Notes under the pieces: model-generated
The model's database searches: none
The model's input: the letters and a program-made list of their open reading frames with translations, nothing else
Told to the model about the DNA's origin: nothing
Translations under genes and position numbers: made by a program
NCBI GenBank assembly: GCA_021159845.1
Contig: JAGHDS010000069.1
Span: 1 to 6,737 of the forward strand
Length of the DNA stretch: 6,737 bases
DNA from: Anaerolineae bacterium
GTDB lineage: Bacteria; Chloroflexota; Anaerolineae; DUEN01
Direction of reading: 5' to 3'
Shown here: piece by piece, positions 6,228 to 6,737 of the stretch
How positions within the stretch are numbered: position 1 is the first letter of the stretch
Layout of the letters: each line of letters begins with the position of its first letter

Positions 6228-6599
6228 TCAGTAGACCACCGACTCCGCGTGGGCGCGGATGGCGATCTGCGAGCTATCCAGTAGGCCGAAGACCAGCGGC
6301 ATATTGTATGTGACGTCGACCTGGGCCGTGTCGCCCGACGTGTTTCCACCGGAGATACTAACTGTGAGGCGGCTGGATAGGAGCCCGCCGCGCTGTATTT
6401 CTGCTCTCGCCGCGTCTATAGCTCCGTTGACGTCCGTCGGGTGAGCGGAAACGTAGCGAGCGGCTTCCCGAGCAGCATTCTGAGCGACGACGTAGGCCTG
6501 GACACCACGCCCCATGTCCAGCATGATGCCGATCATGGCCAGTAGTAATGGTAGCAGAAGGGCTAACTCTGTTAGACTTTGTCCTCTCTGCTGCCGCAT
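6228..6599 (-). CDS. tadE: TadE-like pseudopilin
   Basis: A 123-residue TadE-family minor pseudopilin. A very short leader (MRQQRG) is followed by QSLTELALLLPLLLAMIGIM. Cleavage by a TadV-type prepilin peptidase after Gly6 would put Glu11 at +5, the usual pattern. The hydrophobic helix covers about 9-26, followed by LDMGRGVQAYVVAQNAAREAARY, typical of TadE. The external part ends in a beta-rich stretch (VDVTYNMPLVFGLL). ATG 6599 is chosen because GAGGAG (6607-6612) is 7 bases upstream; the in-frame GTG at 6605 is only one base from that site. The gene follows the pilin-like gene after a strong palindromic hairpin, an arrangement that would let the fibre subunit be made in excess over the minor components. 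Confidence 0.85.
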   Translation of the reverse strand: MRQQRGQSLTELALLLPLLLAMIGIMLDMGRGVQAYVVAQNAAREAARYVSAHPTDVNGAIDAARAEIQRGGLLSSRLTVSISGGNTSGDTAQVDVTYNMPLVFGLLDSSQIAIRAHAESVVY

Positions 6600-6606
6600 G
6601 ATCACG

Positions 6607-6612
6607 CTCCTC
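6607..6612 (-). promoter_or_regulatory. Ribosome binding site fixing the tadE start
   Basis: GAGGAG 7 bases before ATG 6599. It is too close to the alternative GTG at 6605, so it decides for the shorter protein. Confidence 0.65.
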
Positions 6613-6636
6613 GCTCTCTCTTCCGTGCTTGTGCAA

Positions 6637-6662
6637 AGGGGCCCCGGATATCCGGGGCCCCT
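6637..6662 (-). repeat. Perfect 26-bp GC-rich palindrome between the pilin-like gene and tadE
   Basis: Two 11-base arms, AGGGGCCCCGG and its complement, flank an ATAT loop with no mismatch. The element is nested: GGGGCCCC occurs twice, each self-complementary, around a self-complementary GGATATCC. In minus-strand RNA the hairpin is followed by UUU then GC, a U-run too short for a classical strong terminator. It begins 37 bases after the stop of the pilin-like gene and ends about 24 bases before the tadE ribosome binding site. Its likely role is partial termination or protection of the upstream mRNA 3' end, so that pilin transcripts exceed those of the downstream genes. Confidence 0.7.
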
Positions 6663-6699
6663 GCGAGCATGGTCTTCTGGTGGTGGTTTTGTGGCTGGT

Positions 6700-6737
6700 T
6701 TAGAGTGAGCCTGCGATGTTACCGAGCACGGATGAGA
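6700..6737 (-). CDS. 3' end of a probable Flp-family pilin gene, cut by the window edge
   Basis: The minus strand reads SSVLGNIAGSL followed by TAA at 6702-6700. The other two frames are less fitting: one stops within six codons and the other gives a Pro/His-rich sequence. The small, hydrophobic, Gly/Ser-rich end resembles Flp/Fap pilin C-termini, and the position just ahead of tadE with a hairpin after the stop is where a pilin gene often lies. Only eleven codons are visible, so the family call rests mainly on context. Confidence 0.5.
   Translation of the reverse strand, partial: SSVLGNIAGSL

Noticed and set aside
6164..6349. N-terminal extension of the second TadE-like gene back to an ATG at 6349.
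   Set aside because: It overlaps the tadE coding region by about 120 bp, is Arg/Ser/Thr-rich unlike any pseudopilin leader, and has no ribosome binding site.
6637..6662. The palindrome as a mobile-element end or recombination site.
   Set aside because: No second copy, target duplication, integrase or transposase is present in the window; its position after a gene end fits a transcript hairpin better.

Overview
The window holds most of a Tad/Flp pilus (tight-adherence, type IVc) gene cluster. Every supported gene lies on the minus strand, so the cluster reads from right to left. Base composition is moderately GC-rich, genes are closely packed, and strong GGAGG-type ribosome binding sites sit in front of most starts. 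The combination of two TadE-like proteins, one TadG-like protein, CpaB, a TadZ/CpaE with a pseudo-receiver domain, and paired TadB/TadC, with no secretin in view, suggests a monoderm-type envelope. Chloroflexota (Anaerolineae/Caldilineae-like) is my best guess; this is inference from protein style only and no taxonomic marker is present.

Layout in transcription order: (1) the last 11 codons of a short protein resembling an Flp pilin C-terminus (6700-6737); (2) a very GC-rich perfect 26-bp palindrome (6637-6662), probably an attenuating or 3'-end-protecting hairpin; (3) tadE (6228-6599); (4) a second TadE-like pseudopilin (5756-6163); (5) a TadG-like protein (4824-5732); (6) an isoprenylcysteine carboxyl methyltransferase (ICMT/PEMT)-family membrane protein (4187-4810), which is not a standard Tad component; (7) cpaB/rcpC (3361-4173); (8) a short hairpin in the cpaB-tadZ gap; (9) tadZ/cpaE (2044-3297); (10) tadB (1091-2026); (11) tadC (152-1087); (12) after a 117-bp gap, the first 11 codons of another gene running off the left edge (1-34). 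From tadG to tadC the gaps are 3-63 bp, so the block reads as a single operon.

How the parts fit: TadB and TadC form the inner-membrane platform. TadZ is the localisation and assembly ParA-like factor. CpaB is an exported SAF-domain assembly protein. The TadE proteins are minor pseudopilins, TadG is a membrane-anchored accessory protein, and the upstream pilin-like gene would supply the fibre subunit. Missing from the window are the motor ATPase (TadA/CpaF), which usually lies between tadZ and tadB, the prepilin peptidase (TadV/CpaA) and the secretin.

The points most worth a second look are the embedded methyltransferase, the absent ATPase at its usual place, the altered nucleotide-binding residues of TadZ, and the palindrome after the pilin-like gene. 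No RNA genes, insertion sequences, CRISPR arrays or origins were seen.
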